Source of the DNA: SHWC01 sp050173345
GTDB lineage: Bacteria > Pseudomonadota > Alphaproteobacteria > UBA828
Reading direction: 5' to 3'
DNA length: 64,000 nt
Assembly (NCBI GenBank): GCA_050173345.1
Contig: JBFXKW010000003.1
Span: 226,187-290,186, forward strand
In this document: piece after piece, positions 41,501 to 51,821 of the stretch
Layout of the letters: each line of letters starts with the position of its first letter
How positions within the stretch are numbered: position 1 is the first letter of the stretch
Program-made: the position numbers and the translations under genes
Notes under the pieces: model-generated
What the model saw: the letters and a program-made list of their open reading frames with translations, nothing else
Told to the model about the DNA's origin: nothing
Database searches by the model: none

Positions 41501-44339
41501 AATCGCCTGCATCCTGTTCGCTCTCTGCCTGCTTGTCATTCCCGCGGCGGCGCGAGCCGCTTGCACGTTCCCCGACGGCCTTGAGGGCAAGCTCGCTTTC
41601 AACACATCGACCAGGCAATTCCAATACTGCGACGGCGCGAACTGGATTGCGATGCACCCTCCCGGCACCGGCAGCGGTGGCTGTAGCGATCCGGACCGTG
41701 CCGAAGGACAGATAGTCTACAACCCGCCCAATCGCGTCATGCAGGGCTGCGCCGGCAACGTGTGGCGCGCCATGGGGCCGGTCGGCGGGACGGGCGGTGG
41801 CAGCGGCGCCGATTGGAGCAGCCCGTCCCAAGGTCCCGCGCTCGACGATCCGGGCATCACGGCCGGCGGCCATTTCGGTTACACCGTCGCGGTGTCGGGT
41901 AGTACGGCCGTGGTCGGCGCCCTTGATGCCGCCGCCGGCGCTGGCGCCGCCTATGTGTTCGACATGGCCGACGGCAGCCTAGTCACTACGCTCAACAATC
42001 CGGACCCGACAGCGGGCGACGATTTTGGCGTGAGCGTGGCGGTGAGCGGCACATCTGCTGTCGTTGGTGCGTCCCAGGATGATCCTGGGGGCGTGAGCGC
42101 CGCCGGCACGGCCTATGTGTATGACACCGCGGACGGCAGCCTGATCGCTACGCTCAACAATCCGGACCCAACAGCGGGCGATAATTTCGGGTTTAGCGTA
42201 GCCGTGTCAGGAAACGTTGCCGTCGTCGGCGCCTATGCCGACGACCCCGGTGGCGTGAACAGCGCAGGCACGGCCTACGTGTTCAACACGAATGACGGCA
42301 GCCTGATCGCCACCTTGGACAACCCCGATCCAACGGCCGGTGACTGGTTCGGCTACTGTGTAGCTGTGTCGGGCAACATCGCCGCCGTCGGTGCGCCCCA
42401 GGACGATCCTGGAGGGATCAGCGGCGCGGGTACCGCCTATGTGTTCGATGCGAGCGGCGGCAACCTCGTCGCTACGCTGGACAATCCGGCCCCATTGGCG
42501 GGCGACGCTTTCGGCTGCGGCGTGGCGATGAGCGATGCGGTAGCTGTTGTGGGTGCCAACCGCGACGATGCAGGAGCCGCCGACGCAGGCACGGCTTATG
42601 TGTTCGACGCGACCGATGGCAGCCTGCTGGCAACTCTCGGAAACCCTGATCCCACGACGATGGACTATTTCGGCCTCAGCGTAGAGGTGGACGGCACCAT
42701 TGCTGCGGTCGGTGCGTCCCAGGATGATGCAGGAGCCGTCAACGCCGGCACGGCTTACCTGTTCGACACGACCGACGGCAGCCTTCTCGGCACGCTCAAC
42801 AACCCCAACCCGAATGGTAGCGACTATTTCGGCTATAGCGTATCGCTATCAGGGGATTTGGCTGTCATCGGCGCTTGGCAGGACGATCCGCTCGGCTTCG
42901 CTGGTGCCGGGACGGCAACCGCATTCACGGCTGCTGGTACTACCGGCCCCTGCGCCAACCCCGACCGGCCCGAGGGCACGCTGCTCTACAACTACAGTTA
43001 TCGCGTCTACCAGTATTGCGACGGCGCGAACTGGGTGCCGGTCGGCAAGGCCGTTCCGGTCGCGCGTGACGACACGCCGGATGCCTTCGGCTTCACCGAC
43101 CAGACAGATGTCGCACTTTCAACGCTTATCGAATCCAACATCGTCCAGATCACCGGCTTCGACGTTGACGCGCCGGTGTCGATTGCGGGCGATGGCAACC
43201 CTGAATACCGCATCTGCACGGACGGCAGTTCGGATGCCAACTGTGATGGCTCGGTCGTGCAGAGCTGGACGAGCAGCCCCGGCTCGATCGACACCGGTCA
43301 GTACCTACAGCTCCGCCTGACCAGCAATGCGTCCTACGACACGATGAATAGTGCGACCGTAGCGGTGGGCTTCGCCAACGACCAGTGGGATGTGACCACC
43401 GTCGCGCAAGACACCACGCCGGACGCTTTCAGCTTCACCGACCAGACGGATGTAGCGCTGAGCACGCTTACGACATCCAACACCGTCAACATCACGGGCA
43501 TTACCGGCAGCGTATCCGTCTCGATCAGCGGCAATGGCTCGCCGCAATTCCGTATCGCGGGAGGGAGCTGGGTGACGAGCGGAACGATCACCAACGGCCA
43601 GACGCTCCAGTTGCGACTGACCAGCAATGCGTCCGGGAACACGATGAATAGCGCGACAGTCACGGTGGGTTCTGCCAATGATCAGTGGGATGTAACCACC
43701 GTGCAACCGCCGTCCATCAGCTATCAAACTGCAGTCACCAGCACAGCGAATACCAACTCTTACAGTTTTGCGTCCCAAAACATCGGCGCCGCCTCGCCGA
43801 CGCGTTACGTGGCTATCGGCATCGGTGCCGTGACAACAGGGGCTGCGGTTACCTTCACCGGGGTCACGATTGGCGGCGTCGCGGCGACGCAGGTGAGCAC
43901 TACCAGTCTGCATGCCGCCCATCGCATGGCCATCTACATCGCAGCCGTGCCGAACGGCTCCACGGCGACGATTTCCTTCGGCACCACCAACACGGCTGCG
44001 CGCGCCTGGCTCGCCGTTTGGGCGCTCTATGATCTCACGTCGACCACGCCAACGGATACTGCTGTCACCACGTCTGGCAACCCAGCCAGCCTGAACGTCG
44101 ACCTGACCGCCGGTGACGTAACGCTTGCAGTCACCGAGATGCATTCGAATGGAACGAAGAGCGTGAGCTGGGCAGGCATGACCGAGCGGGCTGATGCCGT
44201 CGTGGAGAATAACTCTGCCTTCTCTGCGGCAGATCACACAGCCACCGTGAGTGAAACGCCCCGCACCATCAGTGCGACGTTCGCAAGCGTGACCGGCAGT
44301 CCATCCTACTCCGGTGGGCTGTCTGCCGCCTGGCGATGA
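41478..44339 (+). CDS. large secreted seven-repeat beta-propeller protein
   Basis: 953 aa with GGAGGGGC just upstream of the ATG. A signal peptide (RIACILFALCLLVIPAAARAA) is followed by two Cys modules (CxFPDGLEGKLAFN...QYCDGANW and CSDPDRAEGQIVYN...), then seven repeats of about 54 residues with consensus GD-FG-SVAVSG--AVVGA--DDPGG---AGTAYVFD--DGSL-ATL-NPDPTA, as in FG-GAP/integrin-type propellers. A third Cys module follows, then two related segments each of about 95 residues (DDTPDAFGFTDQTDVALSTL...), and a C-terminal beta-rich domain with no recognised family. The seven blades should close a beta-propeller. No membrane anchor is seen. Likely a surface or secreted adhesion/recognition protein carried as cargo. 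Confidence 0.85.
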   Translation: MTRGQGNRIACILFALCLLVIPAAARAACTFPDGLEGKLAFNTSTRQFQYCDGANWIAMHPPGTGSGGCSDPDRAEGQIVYNPPNRVMQGCAGNVWRAMGPVGGTGGGSGADWSSPSQGPALDDPGITAGGHFGYTVAVSGSTAVVGALDAAAGAGAAYVFDMADGSLVTTLNNPDPTAGDDFGVSVAVSGTSAVVGASQDDPGGVSAAGTAYVYDTADGSLIATLNNPDPTAGDNFGFSVAVSGNVAVVGAYADDPGGVNSAGTAYVFNTNDGSLIATLDNPDPTAGDWFGYCVAVSGNIAAVGAPQDDPGGISGAGTAYVFDASGGNLVATLDNPAPLAGDAFGCGVAMSDAVAVVGANRDDAGAADAGTAYVFDATDGSLLATLGNPDPTTMDYFGLSVEVDGTIAAVGASQDDAGAVNAGTAYLFDTTDGSLLGTLNNPNPNGSDYFGYSVSLSGDLAVIGAWQDDPLGFAGAGTATAFTAAGTTGPCANPDRPEGTLLYNYSYRVYQYCDGANWVPVGKAVPVARDDTPDAFGFTDQTDVALSTLIESNIVQITGFDVDAPVSIAGDGNPEYRICTDGSSDANCDGSVVQSWTSSPGSIDTGQYLQLRLTSNASYDTMNSATVAVGFANDQWDVTTVAQDTTPDAFSFTDQTDVALSTLTTSNTVNITGITGSVSVSISGNGSPQFRIAGGSWVTSGTITNGQTLQLRLTSNASGNTMNSATVTVGSANDQWDVTTVQPPSISYQTAVTSTANTNSYSFASQNIGAASPTRYVAIGIGAVTTGAAVTFTGVTIGGVAATQVSTTSLHAAHRMAIYIAAVPNGSTATISFGTTNTAARAWLAVWALYDLTSTTPTDTAVTTSGNPASLNVDLTAGDVTLAVTEMHSNGTKSVSWAGMTERADAVVENNSAFSAADHTATVSETPRTISATFASVTGSPSYSGGLSAAWR

Positions 44340-44758
44340 TGATTGCGCGGTTCACAACGGAAGAGTCTCGCTTGCCTCCCTATTCCATTTTGAACTCAGG
44401 CTTGAGCCCATGCCGATTCTCTGGGGGCGCAGCTTTGTCGGTGGTTTTGCGCGAAATCGCGCTCGACACATGGCGCGAGACAGCTCCGGCCTCTGATATG
44501 ACCACGCGTTTGTTCTCTTGTTCTCAACGGGACATCGCTCTCGCCTGCTCTTCCTGACCCTACACTTCAGTCCTCTCCGTCGGTGAACTGACGATGTCTC
44601 CGGACGCGCCGGGTGCGCTGCCCGTTGTCCCTTGTCTCTCTCCTCCTTGCCGATCTCTCGTCTGCCGCCCATGCGGGGACCTTTCCTTGCCGATGATTGT
44701 GGTTTGGGGGCCGGAAGGTCCCGATGGCCGGGGCCTCGATGACAAGAGGAGAGAGAAA
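44340..44758. other. intergenic region with pyrimidine-rich leader
   Basis: 419 bases without a credible gene. From about 44595 the sequence is rich in C and T and contains internal repeats of CCTTGCCGAT-like segments, perhaps a structured leader for the 62-aa gene at 44759. Confidence 0.3.
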
Positions 44759-44947
44759 ATGTCCAAGATCATCACACCGGCGTCCCTGCAACACCGTTCC
44801 ATTCACGAACTGCGCGTCCTTCATCGGAAGGCGCAGCAGGAATTAGCCGCGAGCGCCGCCGGCTCGCCCGAGCGCGCGGCGGCCCTCGCCAGCCTCGAAA
44901 ATATCGCCCGCGCGCTGCGCGCACGGCTCGGCGGGCCGCGCCTCTAG
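44759..44947 (+). CDS. very small conserved-looking protein
   Basis: 62 aa (MSKIITPASLQHRSIHELRVLHRKAQQELAAS...). The ATG has a strong GAGGAGAGAG ribosome-binding site. It is a single helical domain with no transmembrane segment. A good terminator follows immediately. Small helical proteins like this occur next to serine recombinase genes on integrative elements; function unknown. Confidence 0.7.
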   Translation: MSKIITPASLQHRSIHELRVLHRKAQQELAASAAGSPERAAALASLENIARALRARLGGPRL

Positions 44948-44966
44948 GCGCCGCCTCTGACCTCAC

Positions 44967-44996
44967 GGCCCTGCCGCTTTCCGGCAGGGCCTCTTT
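44967..44996 (+). terminator. Rho-independent terminator after the 62-aa gene
   Basis: A perfect 10-bp stem (GGCCCTGCCG at 44967-44976 with CGGCAGGGCC at 44982-44991) is followed by TCTTTC. Confidence 0.78.
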
Positions 44997-45065
44997 CATG
45001 TCCGGCGGACCTGACGCAAGGAATCCGCGCGGTCGGGGCGGCGTGGCGCGGCCCACCTGTGCCGT

Positions 45066-45251
45066 ATGGACGGCGCTGTTTTCGACAAGGCTGGCAAGAA
45101 ACCGAACGGCATACGCTCGTATGCGGTCAGCGACGATCTGCCTGACGAGCTGCCGGTGACGGACGCCGAACTCGACCTGTTAGAGCGGGCGCTTTCTGCT
45201 GTCATTGACGATATACTGGTTGACTCCGGAGGTGCGAAGCGGACGGCATAG
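45066..45251 (+). CDS. small acidic protein just upstream of the recombinase
   Basis: 61 aa (MDGAVFDKAGKKPNGIRSYAVSDDLPDELPVTDAELDLLERALSAVIDDILVDSG...), ending 11 bases before the recombinase ATG. Acidic and helical. It might be a recombination directionality factor or a regulator, since such genes often precede large serine recombinases; nothing in the sequence proves it. Confidence 0.55.
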   Translation: MDGAVFDKAGKKPNGIRSYAVSDDLPDELPVTDAELDLLERALSAVIDDILVDSGGAKRTA

Positions 45252-45262
45252 GGAACGGCGTG

Positions 45263-46901
<1,639 letters not shown>

Positions 46902-46957
46902 GCGCGGGGGCGACCGGTATCGCAGAGGCTCCCCGCCCTGTCAACCGAGCCGACGGC
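46902..46957. other. junction between the element and the chromosomal backbone
   Basis: The tRNA 5' half and the short spacer mark the change from element to backbone. Genes to the right belong to conserved alphaproteobacterial clusters, and no mobile-element genes are seen beyond this point. Confidence 0.7.
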
Positions 46958-47614
46958 TCAGTTCGCGTTCAGCGTGCGGGCGGTCGCCTCGGTGCGGTTG
47001 GCAACGCCGAGCGCCTTGAGGATGGCGGAGACATGGATCTTCACCGTGCCCTCGGCAAGGCCGAGCGACTGCGCGATTTCCTTGTTGGAGCGGCCGAGCG
47101 AGAGCAGCTCGAGCACCTCCTGCTGGCGCCGGGTGAGGCGGCGCAACGGGCCCGACAGGCTGCCGCCGAGGCGCGGCGTCGCGACCTCGTCCGTGCGCCG
47201 CGCCCGGCGCTGGCGCAGCAAGGTCGGCGGCAGGTACATGCCGCCCGAGAGCACCAGCCGGATCGCGCCGAGGATCACGTCGCGGCTCGAGGATTTCGAA
47301 AGATAGCCTTGCGCGCCGGCGGCGATGCAGTCCTCGATGTCGATGGCGTCGTCCTGGTCCGAAATGACGATCAGCGCGCCGCCGGGGTTCGCCTCGCACA
47401 ACGACTTGATGCCCGAAGGGCCACCCATGCCGGGCAGGTCGAAGTCGACCAGCGCGAGATTGAACGGGCCGTCCTGCCCGAGCGCCCGCTTGGCGCCGTC
47501 GAAATCGGCCGCTTCATCGATCCTGGCGGTGCCATCGAGGTTCCTGAGCAGTTGCTCGAGCCCAGTGCGAATCAACGCCTGATGGTCGGCGACAAGGGCA
47601 CGTATAGCGGTCAT
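46958..47614 (-). CDS. NarL/LuxR-family response regulator
   Basis: 218 aa from the ATG at 47614. The receiver domain has the phospho-acceptor Asp57 in LALVDFDLPGM, plus the KSSSRD motif with the conserved lysine. A linker then leads to a LuxR-type helix-turn-helix (LTRRQQEVLELLSLGRSNKEIAQSLGLAEGTVKIHVSAILKALG). An upstream ATG at 47653 would add 13 residues. No histidine kinase gene is adjacent in this window, so the partner is unknown. Confidence 0.9.
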   Translation of the reverse strand: MTAIRALVADHQALIRTGLEQLLRNLDGTARIDEAADFDGAKRALGQDGPFNLALVDFDLPGMGGPSGIKSLCEANPGGALIVISDQDDAIDIEDCIAAGAQGYLSKSSSRDVILGAIRLVLSGGMYLPPTLLRQRRARRTDEVATPRLGGSLSGPLRRLTRRQQEVLELLSLGRSNKEIAQSLGLAEGTVKIHVSAILKALGVANRTEATARTLNAN

Positions 47615-48045
47615 GACGTCTGCTTTCGTTGGATTGAGGTGTGGTGCTGTCATCCACCCGTGGTCAGGTGCCTAAGGAATGCGACATAGCCGAGACCGCC
47701 CTCGCGCTCCTGCCCGTTCACCCGCCGGCGTGTGCAGGATGCCCATAGGTTATTGAATTAACGGGATGCCTTGCCCATCAGCCTCAATGTATATAATGAT
47801 AACATAACGGGCCGGCCGATGCCCTTCAAGGCAAATCTCTCATGGCTCTGGAAAACGCTGCCTGATTTGCCACACGGCGACCTCCCCCCAGAGGCAACCC
47901 GCAGTTTCGATTCGGTGCGCAGTCTACGCCGTCTCGGCCATCGGCGCAAAGCCCGCCGTCATACCACCATCCGCATGGCGACCCGGCCAAGTGCCTAGCC
48001 CGAACGGCCGAGAACCGGCACGCCCAAGGACGGGTGTTTTAAGGG
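47615..48045. other. intergenic region with no gene
   Basis: About 430 bases between the response regulator and the repeat array. AT-rich around 47750-47810, which fits the regulator promoter. No gene or terminator supported. Confidence 0.35.
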
Positions 48046-48240
48046 GCACCGATCGCTTCGCTATTCGAAGCGCGGGGGCACCTGTCGCTTCGCTGCTCGA
48101 GGCGTTCCTATACCTTTGATGTGCGCCTATCGCTTCGCTACTTGAGGCGCTCTTACCCACCTTTGATAGGCACCTATCGCTTCGCTGCTCGAGGCGCTCC
48201 TGTCTTTGACGCGCGCCTATCGCTTCGCTGCTTGAGGCGC
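48046..48240. repeat. five copies of a 28-nt palindromic (REP-like) element after rodA
   Basis: Copies at 48046-48073, 48078-48105, 48123-48150, 48170-48197 and 48213-48240. Typical arms are GCGCCT and AGGCGC around CGCTTCGCT; copies differ by a few bases and are spaced 17-20 bases apart (the first two 4 apart). The exact inverse of the third copy occurs at 62110-62137. Position 3' of rodA and between genes is typical of REP/BIME elements. Confidence 0.85.
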
Positions 48241-48246
48241 GGGTGC

Positions 48247-49401
48247 TCAGGGCCGCGCGCTCTCCGGGCGCCGGCCGATCTGAAGGTCGCGGAAGATGTG
48301 GACATTCAGGATCAGGCCGAAGCCGGCCATCAGGGTCAACATCGCGCTGCCGCCATAGGAGATCAGCGGCAACGGCACGCCCACCACCGGCACCAGGCCG
48401 GTCACCATGGCGACGTTGATGAAGACGTAGAAGAAGAACGTCGTCGCGACGCCGAAGGCGAGCAGGCGGCCGAACTGGTGCCGCGCGCGCAAGGCGACCA
48501 GCAGGCCGGCCGCGATGATGAGCGCGTAGAGCAGCAAGAGGCAGATGCTGCCGACCAGCCCGAACTCCTCCGCCAGCATGGTGAAGATGAAATCGGTCTG
48601 CTTCTCGGGCAGGAAGTTCAGGTAGCTCTGGCTGCCTTGCAGGAAGCCCTTGCCGGTCAAGCCGCCGGAGCCGAGCGCGATCTTGGATTGGAGGATGTGG
48701 TAGCCGGCGCCGAGCGGGTCGCTCTCCGGGTCGAGAAACGTCATCACCCGCTGCTTCTGGTAGTCGTGCAGGAACTGCCAGGCCACGGGCAGCGCGCCGA
48801 TCAGCGCCGCGGCGCCGAGCCCGAGCAGCCAGAGCCGGATGCCCGCGAGGTAGAGGATCACCACGCCGCCGAGCAGGAGAAGCACCGCCGTGCCGAGGTC
48901 CGGCTGCTTCAGGACCAGCCCGGCGGGCAAGAGCGTCATCAGCACCGGCACGATGATGTAGCTCGGGCGACGGATTTGCTCGAGGTCGAGGCCGTGGAAA
49001 TAGCGCGCGAGAGCCAGCACCAGCGCGATCTTCATCAGCTCGGACGGCTGCAGTTGCACGATGCCGACGTCGATCCAGCGCTGCGCACCCTTGCCGATGT
49101 CGCCCATGATCTCGACGCCGACCAGCAGCATGAAGGCGATGCCATAGATGGTGTAGGCGGCGCGCATCCAGAAGCGGATGTCGACCAGCGCGACGACGAG
49201 CATGAGGGTGCCGCCGATGCCGAAACGGATGAGCTGGCGCGACGCCCAAGGGTCGAACGAGCCGCCCGCCGCGGAATAGAGCATGACGCAGCCGACCGCC
49301 ACCGGCAGGCAGATCAGCAGCACGAAGCCCCAGTGCAGGTGGAGCAGGCGCTCGATGATCCTGCGGTCGAGGCGGAGGCGCTCGGCGCCGGCGCGCGGCA
49401 C
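48247..49401 (-). CDS. rodA: rod-shape peptidoglycan polymerase RodA
   Basis: 384 aa with about ten hydrophobic segments in the SEDS pattern. Conserved positions include GAQRWIDVGIVQLQPSELMKIALVLALARYF, KQPDLGTA, and PLPLISYGGSAML near the C-terminus. RodA makes glycan strands during elongation with PBP2. It is the last gene of the leftward mreB-mreC-mreD-mrdA-rodA set, nine bases after mrdA, in the usual order. REP-like repeats follow directly. Confidence 0.97.
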   Translation of the reverse strand: MPRAGAERLRLDRRIIERLLHLHWGFVLLICLPVAVGCVMLYSAAGGSFDPWASRQLIRFGIGGTLMLVVALVDIRFWMRAAYTIYGIAFMLLVGVEIMGDIGKGAQRWIDVGIVQLQPSELMKIALVLALARYFHGLDLEQIRRPSYIIVPVLMTLLPAGLVLKQPDLGTAVLLLLGGVVILYLAGIRLWLLGLGAAALIGALPVAWQFLHDYQKQRVMTFLDPESDPLGAGYHILQSKIALGSGGLTGKGFLQGSQSYLNFLPEKQTDFIFTMLAEEFGLVGSICLLLLYALIIAAGLLVALRARHQFGRLLAFGVATTFFFYVFINVAMVTGLVPVVGVPLPLISYGGSAMLTLMAGFGLILNVHIFRDLQIGRRPESARP

Positions 49402-49410
49402 GGCCTGCTC

Positions 49411-51300
49411 CTATCCCTGCCTGATGGCGCCAGGCACCGCCGGCACGACCAGGCCGGTCTGCCGGGCGAGGGCGCGCCGCTGCACCTCGCGCAGCACGTC
49501 GCGCGCAATCGGCGCCGCGGTGGCCGCGCCGCCGCCGCCATGCTCCACGACCACGGCGACCGCGTAGCGCGGCGTCTCCACAGGCGCATAGCCGATGAAG
49601 AGCGCATGGTCGCGGTCCTTCCACGGCCGGTCCTCGTTCTTGATCACGCCCCGGTCGCGCTCGGCCTTGGTGATGCGCTTGACCTGCACGCTGCCGGTCT
49701 TGCCCGCCATCGCGAACATCGGCTCCTCGATGCGGGCGCGCCGCGCGGTGCCGCGCGGGTGGTTGGTCACCCGGTCCATGCCGTCCTGCACGATGGCGAG
49801 GTGCTCCGGCTTGATCCCGATCGAAGGGAAGGCGTGCGGCGTCGAGGAGACCGTGCCGTCCGGATGCTGGACCTCGCGGATCAGCGTGGGCGTCACCGCG
49901 ATCCCGCCATTGGCGATGCGCGCCGTCATCACGGCGAGCTGGAGCGGCGTCGTCAGGTAGTAGCCCTGGCCGATGCCGATGACGATGGTATCGCCCTTCT
50001 GCCAGGGCACCCCGTGGGTGGCGAGCTTCCAATCCGCGGTCGGCACCAGGCCCGGCTTCTCGCCCGGCAGGCCGAGGCCAGGCACCTCGCCGAAGCCGAA
50101 GCGGCGCGCCATCGCCGCGATGTTGTCGACGCCGGTGCGGCGCGCCACCTCGTAGAAATAGACGTCGCAGGACTGCGAGATGCCCTCGGCCATATCCACG
50201 CTGCCATGGCCGCCGCGCTTCCAGCAATGGAAGGTGGCGTTGCCGAGCCGCATCTTGCCGGAACAGAACACCCGCTCGTTCGGCCCCATATGGTTGCCTT
50301 CGAGCGCGGCAAGCGCGACCACGACCTTGAACGTCGAGCCGGGCGGATACTGGCCCGCGCAGGCCTTGTTGGCGAGCGGCGCGCGCGGGTTCTCCACGAG
50401 CTGCTGCCATTCGGCGCTGGTGATGCCGCGCGTGAAGACGTTGGGGTCGTAGGCCGGGACGGAGGCGAGCGCCAGCACCTCGCCGGTGACGACGTCGATC
50501 ACCACGCAACTTGCACTATGGTCCTCGAGCCGCGCGCAGACATATTCCTGTAGGCCCATGTCGAGGCTGAGCACGTGATCATTGCCCGGCACGCCGTTGT
50601 CGCGGCTCAGCTCGCGGATGATCCGGCCATAGGCGTTGACCTCGACCTGGCGCGACCCGGCACGGCCGCGCAAGGCCTCCTCGAAGGCGCGCTCGCAGCC
50701 GTTCTTGCCGATGCGGAAGCCCGGCAGCGACAGGACGGGGTCGTCATTGCGCTCGAGGTCGGTTTCGGACACCGCGCCGACATAGCCGATGGCGTGCGAG
50801 GCGAGCGCGCCATAGGCGTAGTGGCGGCGCTGCCCGACCTCGACCGAGCAGCCCGGCAGGTCCGGCATGTTGACCTCGATGCGCGCCACCTCGTCCCAGC
50901 TCAGGTTCTCGCGCACCGTGATCGGCATGAAGCTGCGGTTGCGGCTCGCCTCGAGCCGGATGCGTTCCTCCTCCTCCGGGCTCACCGGCAGGAACGCGCG
51001 CAGCGCCGCCAGCGTCTCGGTGATGCCGCCGGCGCGCTCCGGCACCAGCACGAGCCGGTAGTTGAGCTGGTTCGCGGCGAGCGGCTGGCCGTAGCGGTCG
51101 AAGATGCGGCCGCGCTCCGGCGCGATGAGCTGCAGGTTGATCCGGTTCTCCTCCGCCAGCATGGCGTAGCGGTCGGAATCGACGACCTGGAGCTGGTAGA
51201 GCCGGCCCGCCAGCGCACCGAACATGGCAGCCTGCACGCCGCCCAGGATCAGGGCGCGGCGGGTGAACAGCCGGCTGCGGCTTGCCTCGGTCTTCCTCAT
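49411..51300 (-). CDS. mrdA: penicillin-binding protein 2, elongation transpeptidase
   Basis: 629 aa. A single N-terminal membrane helix (FTRRALILGGVQAAMFGALAGRLYQLQVV) anchors a periplasmic enzyme. The dimerisation domain is followed by the transpeptidase with the active Ser322 in PPGSTFK (Lys325), and the KTGS box near residue 535. It cross-links new peptidoglycan made by RodA and is the target of mecillinam in other bacteria. Its start overlaps the mreD stop in an ATGA. Confidence 0.97.
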   Translation of the reverse strand: MRKTEASRSRLFTRRALILGGVQAAMFGALAGRLYQLQVVDSDRYAMLAEENRINLQLIAPERGRIFDRYGQPLAANQLNYRLVLVPERAGGITETLAALRAFLPVSPEEEERIRLEASRNRSFMPITVRENLSWDEVARIEVNMPDLPGCSVEVGQRRHYAYGALASHAIGYVGAVSETDLERNDDPVLSLPGFRIGKNGCERAFEEALRGRAGSRQVEVNAYGRIIRELSRDNGVPGNDHVLSLDMGLQEYVCARLEDHSASCVVIDVVTGEVLALASVPAYDPNVFTRGITSAEWQQLVENPRAPLANKACAGQYPPGSTFKVVVALAALEGNHMGPNERVFCSGKMRLGNATFHCWKRGGHGSVDMAEGISQSCDVYFYEVARRTGVDNIAAMARRFGFGEVPGLGLPGEKPGLVPTADWKLATHGVPWQKGDTIVIGIGQGYYLTTPLQLAVMTARIANGGIAVTPTLIREVQHPDGTVSSTPHAFPSIGIKPEHLAIVQDGMDRVTNHPRGTARRARIEEPMFAMAGKTGSVQVKRITKAERDRGVIKNEDRPWKDRDHALFIGYAPVETPRYAVAVVVEHGGGGAATAAPIARDVLREVQRRALARQTGLVVPAVPGAIRQG

Positions 51301-51821
51301 TCTTCAAGCCTGAGCGCCTTCTGCTGCAGCCAGCCGAAGAGCGCGCCGAACGCCGGATAGAGCAGCACCGTGATCGCGGTCTGCACCACCACAGGCAGCA
51401 CAGGGATAACCGCGTCGCGCACGATCGAGGCGATCGCCCAGGCGATCACCCCGCCGAGCGGCGCGAGGAGCGCGAAGCCCCACCACACCACGAGGAACGG
51501 CTTGGTGAGCAGGAAGCGGCGCTGCGACACCACCAGCCCCTGGAATAGCAAAAGGCCGAGCGCGCCCTGGCCGATCGGCAGGCCGAGGAGAAGGTCCTGC
51601 ACGACCCCGATCACGAAGGTGAACCAGTAGGGCAGGAGCTGCGGGTGGTAGATGCCCCAGAAGAAGATCGCGACCAGCACGAAGGCGGGCGTCACCACCG
51701 CGATGCCGGGCACGTGCCACGGGATCAGGCTGAGAATCAGCAGGAAGATCATCGTCGCGCCGGGCAGCAGCGCGCGAAGCTGATGCTCGAGCCGGGTGAG
51801 CCAGGGTGTCGCCGGCCTCAT
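51297..51821 (-). CDS. mreD: rod-shape-determining protein MreD
   Basis: 174 aa from the ATG at 51821, which overlaps the mreC stop in an ATGA; an earlier in-frame start would run into mreC. Five or six hydrophobic segments alternate with short loops (TMIFLLILSLIPW, AVVTPAFVLVAIFFWGIYHP, VIGVVQDLLLGLPIGQGALGLLLFQGL...), as in the MreD family. Works with MreC, RodA and PBP2 in the elongasome. Length is typical. Confidence 0.93.
   Translation of the reverse strand: MRPATPWLTRLEHQLRALLPGATMIFLLILSLIPWHVPGIAVVTPAFVLVAIFFWGIYHPQLLPYWFTFVIGVVQDLLLGLPIGQGALGLLLFQGLVVSQRRFLLTKPFLVVWWGFALLAPLGGVIAWAIASIVRDAVIPVLPVVVQTAITVLLYPAFGALFGWLQQKALRLEE

Noticed and set aside
41478..44339. Propeller protein as a phage tail fibre
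   Set aside because: It has a Sec signal peptide and no phage structural genes are near, so an exported bacterial cargo protein is more likely.
48046..48240. Possible short CRISPR array after rodA
   Set aside because: Units are 28-nt palindromes with 4-20-base gaps that are too short and irregular for spacers; REP-like elements fit better.
48121..50553. Long open frame on the plus strand opposite rodA/mrdA
   Set aside because: It is a compositional shadow of real minus-strand genes in high-GC DNA; the predicted protein is a low-complexity His/Arg/Asp-rich string without any domain.
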